Assembly (NCBI GenBank): GCA_016700075.1
Contig: CP065000.1
Span: 3,224,001-3,288,000, forward strand
DNA: 64,000 nucleotides
DNA from: Acidobacteriota bacterium
GTDB taxonomy: Bacteria; Acidobacteriota; Blastocatellia; Pyrinomonadales; Pyrinomonadaceae
Reading direction: 5' to 3'
The translations under genes were made by a program, and so were the position numbers. Shown in pieces: positions 1-8,921 of this stretch (positions are counted from its first letter, which is position 1; each line of letters starts with the position of its first letter). The notes under the pieces are model-generated. The model was not told the DNA's origin. It made no database searches and saw only the letters and a list, made by a program, of their open reading frames with translations.

Positions 1-2
1 CG

Positions 3-1007
3 GTCTATAACTGGATGCTTCGTCACAGGCAGGGTTGGATGAAGTATCTTTACTGGGCCGTCAATAAGATACGCCCCGAAACGCGGGAAATTTTTCATAA
101 ACGCTGTATCGGTTTTGTTCGAGAACAATTCGAAAAATGGTGCCCGCACATCGTCGTCAGCGTTCATCCGCTGACGCAGCACATTTTCGGGCGAATACTT
201 CGCGAACTCAACCTCGCAGGCCAGATACCGCTCGTTACCGTAGTCACCGATCCATGTTACGGATTTTGGAAGGGCTGGGCTTGCGACGATGTTTCGCTGT
301 ATCTCGTAGCGAACGAGGACGCAAAGCGGCAGCTTGTCGATTACGGCGTCTCGCCTGAGAAGATCAAGATCTCAGGAATGCCGGTGAATCCGAAATTCCG
401 CGTCGCCGATGAAAAGGACGCCCAGGCGGCCCGCCAAACCTTCGGACTGGATCCGGATAAATTTACCGTTTTTGTGAACGCGGGCTGGGTCGGCGGCGGC
501 AATATTCCGAAAATATTTCGCGAGCTTGTCCGCGGCGAACTCGACGTGCAGGCGATCTTTCTCGCCGGCAAGAACGAGGAATTGCGAGCTGAGGCCGAGG
601 AGATCGCGAGGTCTGCGAAGTTTCCAGTTAAGGTCATCGGTTACTCAGACGACATCGAGAAATTGATGCAGTCCGCCAACGTCATGGTGTCGAAACTCGG
701 CGGCCTGACGACCTTCGAGGCTCTTGCATGCCGTTTGCCGATCATCGCAGACACAACGACGCCGCCGATGCCGCAGGAAGCCGGCACCGTCGATCTTCTG
801 TCTCGAAAAGGAGCAGGAATACTGCTGAAAAAGCCTTCAGAGATAGTGCCGATAATTCGCGAACTGCTTGCGGACAATGGCAAGTATTCGCGAATGTGTG
901 ATGCGACCGAGGGGCTGACGATGCCCGATTCTACAGAGCAGATCATTCGGGAAATTGAAGCGCTGATTCCAAAGGCCCAACATGCGGACGCCGCTGCCGC
1001 CGCTTAA
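3..1007 (+). CDS. MurG/MGDG-synthase-like glycosyltransferase (5' truncated)
   Basis: Glycosyltransferase of the GT28 (MurG, monogalactosyldiacylglycerol synthase, processive diacylglycerol glucosyltransferase) superfamily, probably adding a sugar to a lipid acceptor at the inner membrane. The reading frame is open to the left edge, so the true start lies outside the window and the first internal ATG at 15 is not a convincing start. Visible family marks are SVHPLTQHIFGRIL in the N-terminal acceptor half, VTDPCYGFWKGW, GMPVNPKF at the domain junction, and the donor-binding stretch KLGGLTTFEALACRLPII followed by TTTPPMPQEA. The C-terminus is Ala-rich and low in complexity. The acceptor lipid cannot be decided from sequence. 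Confidence in the superfamily is high; the exact substrate is unknown. Confidence 0.8.
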   Translation, partial: VYNWMLRHRQGWMKYLYWAVNKIRPETREIFHKRCIGFVREQFEKWCPHIVVSVHPLTQHIFGRILRELNLAGQIPLVTVVTDPCYGFWKGWACDDVSLYLVANEDAKRQLVDYGVSPEKIKISGMPVNPKFRVADEKDAQAARQTFGLDPDKFTVFVNAGWVGGGNIPKIFRELVRGELDVQAIFLAGKNEELRAEAEEIARSAKFPVKVIGYSDDIEKLMQSANVMVSKLGGLTTFEALACRLPIIADTTTPPMPQEAGTVDLLSRKGAGILLKKPSEIVPIIRELLADNGKYSRMCDATEGLTMPDSTEQIIREIEALIPKAQHADAAAAA

Positions 1008-1099
1008 TTCACACCGCTGCTTGTCAGCAACAACCGCATCTATTAACCTTGTCATTTGGTATTTTCGAACACTATAAGTGTCGGCAGAGGTGAGTTAAC

Positions 1100-1849
1100 T
1101 TGAGTCTTTTACTCGAAGGAAAACGTGCGTTCGTATCGGGCGGGACACGGGGCATCGGAGCGGCGATCTGCGAGATATTCGCACGCGAAGGTGCGGATGT
1201 GGCGTTCAATTATCATTCCAGCGAAGACCTGGCGAAAGAAGTCGAGTCGAAGATCGAGGCGCACGGCCGCCGAGCGTTGAGTTTCAAGGTGTCGGTAACA
1301 GACCGCTACGGTATGAAGCATGTCGCCCGTGAGATAAAGGACGCCTGGGGGCCGATACAGATCTTGGTCAACAACGCCGCGGTGAACAAACCTGACAATT
1401 TCGCCACCACCACCGACAAGTCTTGGGATTGGGTCGTCGATACGAACGTGAACAGCCTGTTCGCGGTTACGAAGCCTTTCTACAAACAGATGCTCCGCGA
1501 ACGCCACGGGCATATCCTGAATATCACGTCGGTCGGTGCAATACGCAGCCTTCCAACTTCGGTTCACTACGCGACGTCAAAGGCAGCGATGATAGGCTTT
1601 ACGAAATGCCTTTCGCGCGAAGCGGCGAATTTCGGGATCTCGGTGAACGCCATCGCCGCCGGCATCTTTGACACCGACCTCGGCCACTCATTGCCGGACA
1701 GGTTAATTCAAATGCACGATTTTTGGGTACCTAAAGGCCGCAAGGGCGACCCGAAAGAACTAGCGGAATTCGCCGCCTTTATGTGTTCGGACCGGAACAG
1801 CTTCATGAGCGGCGAGATAGTGATCGTTGACGGCGGGGCGATAACGTAG
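1100..1849 (+). CDS. FabG-like short-chain dehydrogenase/reductase
   Basis: Classical SDR, 249 residues, closest in style to 3-oxoacyl-ACP reductase (NADPH-dependent reduction of beta-ketoacyl groups). The Rossmann cofactor motif is SGGTRGIGAAIC near residue 13, the NNAAV stretch follows at about 90, and the catalytic Ser (ITSVGAI) and YATSK pair lie near 140-160. The C-terminus ends in the usual SGEIVIVDGG. The start is TTG at 1100, chosen because AGAGGTGA lies six bases upstream of it. The FAS II cluster at 18.4-22.8 kb contains no reductase, so this protein could supply that step, but many SDRs of this type act on other substrates. Confidence 0.8.
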   Translation: MSLLLEGKRAFVSGGTRGIGAAICEIFAREGADVAFNYHSSEDLAKEVESKIEAHGRRALSFKVSVTDRYGMKHVAREIKDAWGPIQILVNNAAVNKPDNFATTTDKSWDWVVDTNVNSLFAVTKPFYKQMLRERHGHILNITSVGAIRSLPTSVHYATSKAAMIGFTKCLSREAANFGISVNAIAAGIFDTDLGHSLPDRLIQMHDFWVPKGRKGDPKELAEFAAFMCSDRNSFMSGEIVIVDGGAIT

Positions 1850-1922
1850 CGAGTTCCCGCGAAACTCACGAAATCCGCGGAACAAGAAGTTTGCTTCCCA
1901 AAAGATCCCTGTGTTCAGAGGG

Positions 1923-2411
1923 TTAATTTCCTTCCAATTTATTTTTAGCTTTTTCCATGAAGACGCGGATCATGGCGGAAACGCTTTTGGTCATTTCGGC
2001 GCTTATCAGGGCTTCGCCCGCCACGCCGGCGAGAAAGTGAAGTTCTCGTGCCTTTTCGCGGCGCAGTTCGACGTGTTCGGTAAAACGCATTCTAGTGACT
2101 CCCGGTTCTGGATACTGAAAATCGGCGGAAAACCGCAGCAGATTGCCGGATTCGATATTCACCGGTCCCCATTCGATGCGGTCCTCGCTGCTCTCTTCAA
2201 GCTTTACGGCGAAGTTCTGCTCCATCTTTCCCACAACGGGAATCTCAGCCGCAACCCGCCAATGTGCAACGCCGTCCTTATCCATCCGGATCGAATCGAC
2301 TCCAGGCATAAGCTCGGCAAAATTCTGCAGATCAAGGAAAAATTCGCGAACGCGGGCACCTTCGGCCCGAATCTCGATGTCGTCAGTGAAACCCGCTTTT
2401 ATAGTAAACAT
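1923..2411 (-). CDS. SRPBCC/START-like domain protein
   Basis: Protein of 162 residues resembling the SRPBCC (Bet v 1/START, CoxG-like, polyketide cyclase) fold, which forms a hydrophobic ligand-binding cavity. The typical layout is visible: an N-terminal strand followed by VREFFLDLQNFAELMPGV, a central series of alternating strands (AHWRVAAEIPVVGKMEQNF), and a long C-terminal helix (ISAEMTKSVSAMIRVFMEKA). It has no signal peptide. It lies just downstream of the M14 carboxypeptidase on the same strand with a gap of 63 bases and is convergent with the SDR gene. The ligand is unknown. Confidence 0.65.
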   Translation of the reverse strand: MFTIKAGFTDDIEIRAEGARVREFFLDLQNFAELMPGVDSIRMDKDGVAHWRVAAEIPVVGKMEQNFAVKLEESSEDRIEWGPVNIESGNLLRFSADFQYPEPGVTRMRFTEHVELRREKARELHFLAGVAGEALISAEMTKSVSAMIRVFMEKAKNKLEGN

Positions 2412-2474
2412 AAAGAGTCTAAGTCATTGCACTCCGGTAGGTCTTGGAAGTCTGAAGATCCCGGTTGATCCCGT

Positions 2475-5279
2475 TTAAAAAATTCCGTTGAACGCAATCG
2501 CGTTAAAGAACGGCCGTGTCGCCGCACGGGTCATACCGCGGTAGAAAGGATCTTCGGCGAAAAGCACTATCTGGCCGCCGCCCATTTTCTCACCGATGAT
2601 ATACGACGTGCCGGACAGCAGGCGTTCCGTATTTCCTTCCCAGACAAAGCCGGAGACGGTCAGCGGTGTTTTCTGCTTTTCGTCAAAAACGAAAGCGTTC
2701 GTGCCTTCTTTTGAATACCTAAAGAAATAACCGCTGGCCAGAAGAACCGGCAATTCGTTGCGTTCTAAGCCGTATGTCAGATATGTCGTGCGGTCGACAG
2801 TCGCTCGGAACATCGCACCGGGCAGCGGTTCAGGGACCTTGTTGGCATCGGCTGACGGCGACGCAATAGGCGGTAGGCCCGGAGCGATCCATTCATAACG
2901 ATCGACGGGTTGGCCGGTGATCGGCTCGGGCGTCGCGGCGGGCTGTTCTGTCTTCGCGGTGCCTGTGTCTTTCGGTTTCTGATCGTCATCCTCACTGCCG
3001 ACGAGTTTTGTCGAGGTCAGAGCAACGTCTTTCAGAGCGGCAAAGACCGAAGAGCCGCTGATCGTGATTATGGTGCCGCTGTTCGCGGCGAAATCTTTCA
3101 GCGTGCTGACGCCCTGAGCTCCCAGCTGACGCATATATTGGCCGGGCTGGCCGTCGGGCAAAATGAGGACATTGAAGCCGCGCAACGCTCCGCCGCGTAT
3201 CGACGAGAACGCCATCGGCGTGAACTTAATACCGTATTTATCGAACGTCCACCAGATCGAACCGAAAGACTCCTGTCGGACGCCTTCGTCCGCCGCGACG
3301 ACGATCTTCGGCTGCACCAGCGAAATAACGTTCTCACCGCCGACGCTGGTATCGCCCTCGTCAGAGTAACCTGAATTGACAGCGACGACATTTACGCCCA
3401 TCTCACGCGAGAATTGTGCGATCGTGTCGTGAACCGAGTTCGGATTCCGGGAAACGCGCAGGACGAAAGTGCCTGCGTTCCAGTTGCGACCCCCGGCGTT
3501 CAGGCGACGCGTTGCGACGGCGACCTTGTAGCCCTTTTGCATCAGACGCAGCACCATCGCCGAAGCAGCGTCGGTCTCGTAAGGAATGACGTACGCGATC
3601 GAGGCACGGCCGGAAACGCCGCCGCGTTTTTGTGCTTCGACGTAAGTGTCATCGACCATTCGCGACGGGAACGAACCCGTTTCGTCGGACCACCATGCAT
3701 CGATGCCGAATGAGAGCGGCATCGACCAAGCGGTAATATCGTAGAATCCGTACTCCTCTTTTGGTTGGCCTTTGCCGCGCATCTGATTGCGGCGGAAACG
3801 AGCCATGTTGTCCTCGACGAACGCTTTATCCTGCGGAGTGTCCTGCTCAAGGACCGCTTTCAGATAGACACGCTGCGGCTGGTCGAGGTCAATAACGTAG
3901 GTACCGGCAGGGAAACGACGCGAGGCGGGCCGGGCGTTCTTTTCGAGATATGTTCGTGCGGCCGGCGATATGAAAGGCTCGGTCGCGACCTTTACTTCGG
4001 CCTTTGAAAGCCGAAGAACTTCGATCATTTCAGCGGCCTTCACTCGGTCGCTCGTGGGGTCGATTATGACCCGTTTGAGGGGCGAACGTGTATGTTCGGC
4101 CATAGCACGCGAGCGGAAATCGTAGAAATCCTTAATGCGGTCGGTCTTAAATTTTCCGTTCGTTTCGAGCGTGGTCATTGACGCGACGTAATGTTTCGCG
4201 ATCGACGATCTGAAGGTAACGATCGTGCCATCGTCGCGGGTCCAGTTCAGACCCTTGAAGCCGCCGCCGTCCGTTTCATAGGTCATGCCGGAGGCTCCGT
4301 TCAGCGACGGATACATATCCCAATAGCCGGGATAGAACGCATCGAAAATATCGCGGACGTAATAGTCCCAATTCTGCCGGTCAAACGCGGCAGCATTTGC
4401 ACGGCCGTAAATGTCGAGCCATTTGTTGTACTGCGGCTGCGGCAGATTTGGATTGATCGGCAATGCGACAGGCGGGAAAAAATATTGCGACGGCTGGCCG
4501 TGATGATCGACGGCAAGCTGCGGATTCCATTCCAGATAGGCCCGCTGCATGTTCCGCGATTCTTTTTGCGTGAATGCAAGCGTGTCGCGATTGAGGTTAA
4601 AACGGTAGTGATTAACGCGGCCCCAAACCGACCACGGTTCGCGGTGTTCGATGGCGAAGCGGTTCGCGTCGCCGATCGCGACGGAGTTATACCATGTAGC
4701 GAAACGCTCGTGGCCGTCGGGATTTTCGCCCGCGAGCACGAGCACGACATTGTTCTTCAGAATATCCAGCGTAGCAGGCTCGTCGGATGCGGCTAGCTGA
4801 TAGACGACCTGCATGAACGCCTCGAACGAGGATGACTCGTTGCCGTGTATCGTGTACGCCATCCATGCGATGGAAGGGTTGCGTTCGGCAATGGCCGCTG
4901 CTTCTGCAGCCGTTGTTCGCCGTGGATCGGCGAGCCTCGCGTTCTGTTCGCGGATATCGTCGATACGTGCCATGTTCTCCGGCGAAGATATCGCGATCAG
5001 GTACTGCATCCGATGCTCGTTGGTTAGGCCTATCTCGTAGATCTTGACGCGTTCAGGCGCAGCCTTTGCTATCGCAAAGATCACCTGTTCCATCTGACCG
5101 TACGTTGTATGGTGCTCGCCTACGTCGTAACGCAATATCTTCTGCGGCCGCGGTACGTTCTCGCGATACGGCCCGCGCGCGTAAAAATCGAACGTCGGTT
5201 CGGTTTCGGCGAAAACCGGATTTGCGATATTAAGGAGAACAATAAATAGCGAGACAAAGAGAAGTTTGTGGTCTTTCAT
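2475..5279 (-). CDS. secreted M14-family zinc carboxypeptidase
   Basis: Large (934 residues) secreted metallopeptidase. The chosen ATG at 5279 gives MKDHKLLFVSLFIVLLN and a signal peptide ending near VFAET; the frame continues 31 codons further upstream, but that extension would bury the signal. The M14 catalytic domain occupies about the first 400 residues: HGNESSSFE supplies the HxxE zinc ligands, ENPDGHERF and NLNRDTLAFTQKE are family substrate-site motifs, and VDHHGQPSQ carries the third zinc histidine. The remaining ~500 residues include a flavodoxin/GATase-like region (VLILPDGQPGQYMRQLG) and a low-complexity stretch rich in Pro, Thr and Glu. Family members of this length are common in Acidobacteriota and Bacteroidota. 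It probably trims peptides in the periplasm or outside the cell. Confidence 0.85.
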   Translation of the reverse strand: MKDHKLLFVSLFIVLLNIANPVFAETEPTFDFYARGPYRENVPRPQKILRYDVGEHHTTYGQMEQVIFAIAKAAPERVKIYEIGLTNEHRMQYLIAISSPENMARIDDIREQNARLADPRRTTAAEAAAIAERNPSIAWMAYTIHGNESSSFEAFMQVVYQLAASDEPATLDILKNNVVLVLAGENPDGHERFATWYNSVAIGDANRFAIEHREPWSVWGRVNHYRFNLNRDTLAFTQKESRNMQRAYLEWNPQLAVDHHGQPSQYFFPPVALPINPNLPQPQYNKWLDIYGRANAAAFDRQNWDYYVRDIFDAFYPGYWDMYPSLNGASGMTYETDGGGFKGLNWTRDDGTIVTFRSSIAKHYVASMTTLETNGKFKTDRIKDFYDFRSRAMAEHTRSPLKRVIIDPTSDRVKAAEMIEVLRLSKAEVKVATEPFISPAARTYLEKNARPASRRFPAGTYVIDLDQPQRVYLKAVLEQDTPQDKAFVEDNMARFRRNQMRGKGQPKEEYGFYDITAWSMPLSFGIDAWWSDETGSFPSRMVDDTYVEAQKRGGVSGRASIAYVIPYETDAASAMVLRLMQKGYKVAVATRRLNAGGRNWNAGTFVLRVSRNPNSVHDTIAQFSREMGVNVVAVNSGYSDEGDTSVGGENVISLVQPKIVVAADEGVRQESFGSIWWTFDKYGIKFTPMAFSSIRGGALRGFNVLILPDGQPGQYMRQLGAQGVSTLKDFAANSGTIITISGSSVFAALKDVALTSTKLVGSEDDDQKPKDTGTAKTEQPAATPEPITGQPVDRYEWIAPGLPPIASPSADANKVPEPLPGAMFRATVDRTTYLTYGLERNELPVLLASGYFFRYSKEGTNAFVFDEKQKTPLTVSGFVWEGNTERLLSGTSYIIGEKMGGGQIVLFAEDPFYRGMTRAATRPFFNAIAFNGIF

Positions 5280-5461
5280 TTGGATTGGAAATCGGCAGCT
5301 AGAGTATAGCAAATTGAATCGCCTTCGAAGCAAACAGACGGGCAACCGAATCCTCAACTTTTCAGCGAGCATTACCTAGGATTTGTAGGCCTTAAATATT
5401 GACCTAAATGCGGGCGATGGTGGTGATCAATGAAATATCATAGACACAACGGAATCAAAGT

Positions 5462-6220
5462 TTAGTCAGCATTTTGGGCACGCACAGATACTTTCGAATC
5501 TCCGTCTGTATAAACAGAGAATTTCGTTCCTGCAGGAATGATTGCTGCTTTACCCTTTTTGAGCCCCCATAAAAGGCCGACAGGCCCCAACAATACCGTT
5601 GTCAACACCGTAGCAACCGCTACCGATCCGGCGCTGCTCCCGCCTTCTAGTGTCCTAGAGAATCGCATGGGGATTCGCGATCCGTCGACTAATTGAAGTT
5701 CCTGCATAGCCCATTCCAGCTTGCCGGTTCGTCCCCAGCGTCCGGCTTTTTTCGCGTTGGTAATTCGAGCGGTAGCATTTGCTCCCTTTGCGGCAACTAC
5801 AATACCGTCAATCTCGACATCCCGTACAACGGTTAAATCAACGATGTCGCCGATCTTAGCTTCTTCACCGCTCAAATTGTTCTTGAGTTGGACCTCGACC
5901 TCAGTGCCATCAGAAATTGTCAACACCCTTGACTCTGCCACCTTCCCACCAGGGGAGACACCAGGTTGACTAGGAAACATCGCCGCGAGCACCGCGTCAT
6001 CAACGCCAGCTTGTTTTAGCCTAACTAATGCGTCGGTCGAAAGGTCAAATGAAGTTTTAGAAGAACGGATCTTACTGATGATAACGGATTTCTCAATGCC
6101 TGCCTGGGTTAAAATGATGATTGAATCATTTGTCAGGGGCTCGTCATCCTGTGCCAAGAAAGGTGGAGTCGTAAAGCTAACCAGAGACAAAACAAGAATG
6201 AACGAATAGATTTTTCTCAT
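5462..6220 (-). CDS. secreted protein with acidobacterial repeat-helix domain
   Basis: Protein of 252 residues with a signal peptide (MRKIYSFILVLSLVSF, cleavage near FLAQD). ATG at 6220 is preferred to the in-frame TTG 18 bases upstream because GAAGAGG sits at the right distance before it. After the signal comes a short helical domain (LTNDSIIILTQAGIEKSVI, then IRSSKTSFDLSTDALVRL) seen in many secreted acidobacterial proteins. The middle is a beta-rich region with EVQLKNNLSGEEAKIGDIVDL, and the C-terminal part has a glycine-rich hydrophobic segment (TVLLGPVGLLWGLKKG) that could be a membrane anchor. The function is unknown; the recurring N-terminal domain is recognised by memory only. Confidence 0.7.
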   Translation of the reverse strand: MRKIYSFILVLSLVSFTTPPFLAQDDEPLTNDSIIILTQAGIEKSVIISKIRSSKTSFDLSTDALVRLKQAGVDDAVLAAMFPSQPGVSPGGKVAESRVLTISDGTEVEVQLKNNLSGEEAKIGDIVDLTVVRDVEIDGIVVAAKGANATARITNAKKAGRWGRTGKLEWAMQELQLVDGSRIPMRFSRTLEGGSSAGSVAVATVLTTVLLGPVGLLWGLKKGKAAIIPAGTKFSVYTDGDSKVSVRAQNAD

Positions 6221-6317
6221 AGCTTTTAACCTCTTCAACTCTTTTGTTAATGCAACGCCGTTACGCTAACAGATTTATCCAACCATGACAAGTAACTAAT
6301 AGTAGGTCGCAGGCGAT

Positions 6318-8921
6318 TTAAGATTCCACAATCAATCGCTCAAAAGCCGTTCGAATCTCAAATCTTGAAAATAGGGAATTATGGTAATTGCGGGTATCTG
6401 TAGCCGGAGGTACACCCGTAGTTCTCCCAATAGTCAGACGCAGTTCGTGGTCGATCGCTGAAAGTGTTGTGTGTCCGCGGCGGAGGGTTTCGAGGGCTTC
6501 ACGGGATACGCCTGAATCGTCGGGAATTTCGCTGATCAGGCGGTCGATGATGTGGCCGGTAGAGCGGTCGTCGCCGGTGTCGGGGATGTTGTAGCGAAGC
6601 TGCAGATACCGCGTTGCGAAATATACATCGAGCAGGCCGCCTTCGCCGTATTTGATGTCGATCTCGTCCTTACGGCGTGTGCGGGCACGCGATTCGAGTG
6701 CTTTGCGAATGCGAAGGGTCTCGCTGCGGAGCTCTTCGGGATCGCATTCGAGTGCTTTGCGGTGAATTATCTCGCGGGCACGCTGTTCCACCGACTCGCC
6801 AAGTTTGCGGCTGCCGCCGGCAGAGCGAAGTTTAACGAATGCGAGATATTCCCAGATCTCCGCCTTGGTTTCCAAGTATTCCAGAAAGGCCTCGGCCGGC
6901 AACGCGATCAGGCCTTTGCTGCCGTAAGGCCGCAGCCGCAGATCGACGCGATACATGCGGCCGTTGCGGGTCATCGCTGAAAGAGCGTTAACAAAGATCT
7001 CGACCGCTTTTGCGTGTTCTTCGTAGCTGCCATGTTCAAAGACCAGGACAATATCAAGATCGGAATGATGGTCCATTCCGCGGCCGCCAAGTTTGCCAAG
7101 TGCCAAAACCGCAATATCGCATGCGGGCTCAGTCGGCAGGCCGCGATGTCTTAATTCGATCTCAGCGACAAGCAGCGCGGCGTCGATCGATGCTTCGGCG
7201 AGTAGCGTTAGGCGGCGTTTTACCTCTGCAATGTCGACGTCGCCGCGGCATTCTGAAAGGACGACGTCATAAACATACTCATTCCAGACCGAGCGGAGAC
7301 GGGTCAGGCGTTCATGGGACGTTCGCGCTTCCCGAACGGCATTTGCCAAACTTACAGCGTAGTCATTGGGGACTGTCGCTGGCGAATCCGCCTCGCCGCG
7401 ATCCGGCATTCCGAGCGATGTGAAATAGTCGGCAAAGAACGGTGCATTTTCTCGGAGCAACGCCGCGGATGGACTTTCAGAAAGGATCAAGTCATTGGCA
7501 GCGGCCATTTTTACCGGCGTATACGCTGGCTGTGATGCTATATTTGCCGTTTCGGCTGAGCCAAGGACGCGGTCGAAAATGCGTTTTACATTCGCTGTAT
7601 GCTGTTCGAGGAAAGGCTGAAGCGGCTCGGACATTGCGAACGTCATTCGATCCGAGATAACTCGCTGTTTATCACTGTCGTCGGGCACGACGTGTGTTTG
7701 CAGGCCGTTCTCCATCTGCAGGATGTGTTCGAGCTGACGCAGAAAGGTGTAGGCGGCGGCAAGTTCGGAATGTTCTGTCGACGTGATGTGGCCGCGTTCC
7801 ACAAGGCGTGCGAGGCTGATCAGCGTGTGCGGCGTTCGCAGCCATTTATCGTCACCGCCGTACGCCAGCTGCAAAGCCTGAGCAATGAACTCGATCTCGC
7901 GAATGCCGCCGCGGCCGAGTTTTACGTTATAGCCGCGTGTAGAGTCTGATTCCGCGTCGATCCGTTCTTTTGAAAGGCGGACGTTCTCGAGCGCTTCGCC
8001 TACGCTTTGACCGGCGACAAAAACAAGGTCCTCGACCGATGTGAAAAACCTACGAAAGAGTTCACCGTCGCCCGCTGATGAACGCGAACGGATCAATACC
8101 TGGCGTTCCCACGGCCGCGCCTCTGTTTCGTAGTATCGAATGGTGTCGGCTAATGACATCGCGAGCGGCCCCATCGTCCCGTGCGGCCGCAGTCGAAGGT
8201 CAACACGATATGCTCCTTCGCTGCCGGAACCGCTGACCATTTTCGTCGTCAATTCGGCGAGCTTTCCAAAATATTCTCGGTTCGTCACGCTGCCGCGGCT
8301 GCCGCCGGCGGTCGTCCCTTCGTTGGAATAGAAAAACACCAGATCGATATCCGACGCGTAATTAAGTTCGCGCGAACCCAGCTTGCCCAACGCGGCGATG
8401 CAGACGGTCGAACGCAGCACGCGGCCCTTTTCATCGGTTTCCCGCGGCATTCCAAAACGGCTGTCTGCCTCATTCAGAGCGAGATCCAATGCCGCCTCGA
8501 GGATGGCGTCGGCAAGGTTTGATATCTCTTCAGTGATCTCTGCAATGGTCGCCAGGCCGCGAATGTCGCGAAGGAAAATGCGGAGCAGTTCGCGGCGTCG
8601 AAAGCGTGAATAGAGCGTCTGCGGGTCGAGCTGCGAATTGGTCAGAGCGAAGCGGGCCAATGATTCCAGCAATTCTTCCTTGCTGCGAACAGCCGTATTT
8701 TTCCGTTCGCGGTCGAGCCAGGTTATGTATTCCGGATGCTGAAGCACGGTCGTTGCAAGCAGCGGCGAGAATGCCGCGATCGCCGAAACGTCGGCAAAAA
8801 GCGGCTCATTTGCCGAAAGCTTTTTGTATTGCGAAGGTTTTTCGGATTCGAGGCGTTCGAGGAAGCGCCTGGCCGCTTCGGCGTCCGGCAGGGAATCGAT
8901 GATGTGGCCGTCTGCGGTCAT
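6318..8921 (-). CDS. glnE: bifunctional glutamine synthetase adenylyltransferase/deadenylase GlnE
   Basis: GlnE attaches AMP to glutamine synthetase when nitrogen is plentiful and removes it when nitrogen is short, under control of the PII protein. The protein is 867 residues, slightly shorter than enterobacterial GlnE. Both duplicated nucleotidyltransferase domains are visible: ALGKLGSRELNYASDIDLVF near residue 175 (deadenylation half) and ALGKLGGRGMDHHSDLDIVL near 605 (adenylylation half), each with its paired aspartates. RGGIREIEFIAQALQL, typical of the inter-domain helices, is also present. The start codon overlaps the stop of the upstream regulator gene in an ATGA arrangement, so the two are translationally coupled and probably co-transcribed. 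No glnA or glnB lies in the window. Confidence 0.93.
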   Translation of the reverse strand: MTADGHIIDSLPDAEAARRFLERLESEKPSQYKKLSANEPLFADVSAIAAFSPLLATTVLQHPEYITWLDRERKNTAVRSKEELLESLARFALTNSQLDPQTLYSRFRRRELLRIFLRDIRGLATIAEITEEISNLADAILEAALDLALNEADSRFGMPRETDEKGRVLRSTVCIAALGKLGSRELNYASDIDLVFFYSNEGTTAGGSRGSVTNREYFGKLAELTTKMVSGSGSEGAYRVDLRLRPHGTMGPLAMSLADTIRYYETEARPWERQVLIRSRSSAGDGELFRRFFTSVEDLVFVAGQSVGEALENVRLSKERIDAESDSTRGYNVKLGRGGIREIEFIAQALQLAYGGDDKWLRTPHTLISLARLVERGHITSTEHSELAAAYTFLRQLEHILQMENGLQTHVVPDDSDKQRVISDRMTFAMSEPLQPFLEQHTANVKRIFDRVLGSAETANIASQPAYTPVKMAAANDLILSESPSAALLRENAPFFADYFTSLGMPDRGEADSPATVPNDYAVSLANAVREARTSHERLTRLRSVWNEYVYDVVLSECRGDVDIAEVKRRLTLLAEASIDAALLVAEIELRHRGLPTEPACDIAVLALGKLGGRGMDHHSDLDIVLVFEHGSYEEHAKAVEIFVNALSAMTRNGRMYRVDLRLRPYGSKGLIALPAEAFLEYLETKAEIWEYLAFVKLRSAGGSRKLGESVEQRAREIIHRKALECDPEELRSETLRIRKALESRARTRRKDEIDIKYGEGGLLDVYFATRYLQLRYNIPDTGDDRSTGHIIDRLISEIPDDSGVSREALETLRRGHTTLSAIDHELRLTIGRTTGVPPATDTRNYHNSLFSRFEIRTAFERLIVES

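Noticed and set aside
1911..2468. Plus-strand frame of 185 codons opposite the SRPBCC gene
   Set aside because: His/Phe-rich product without known pattern; the reverse strand gives a coherent SRPBCC fold.
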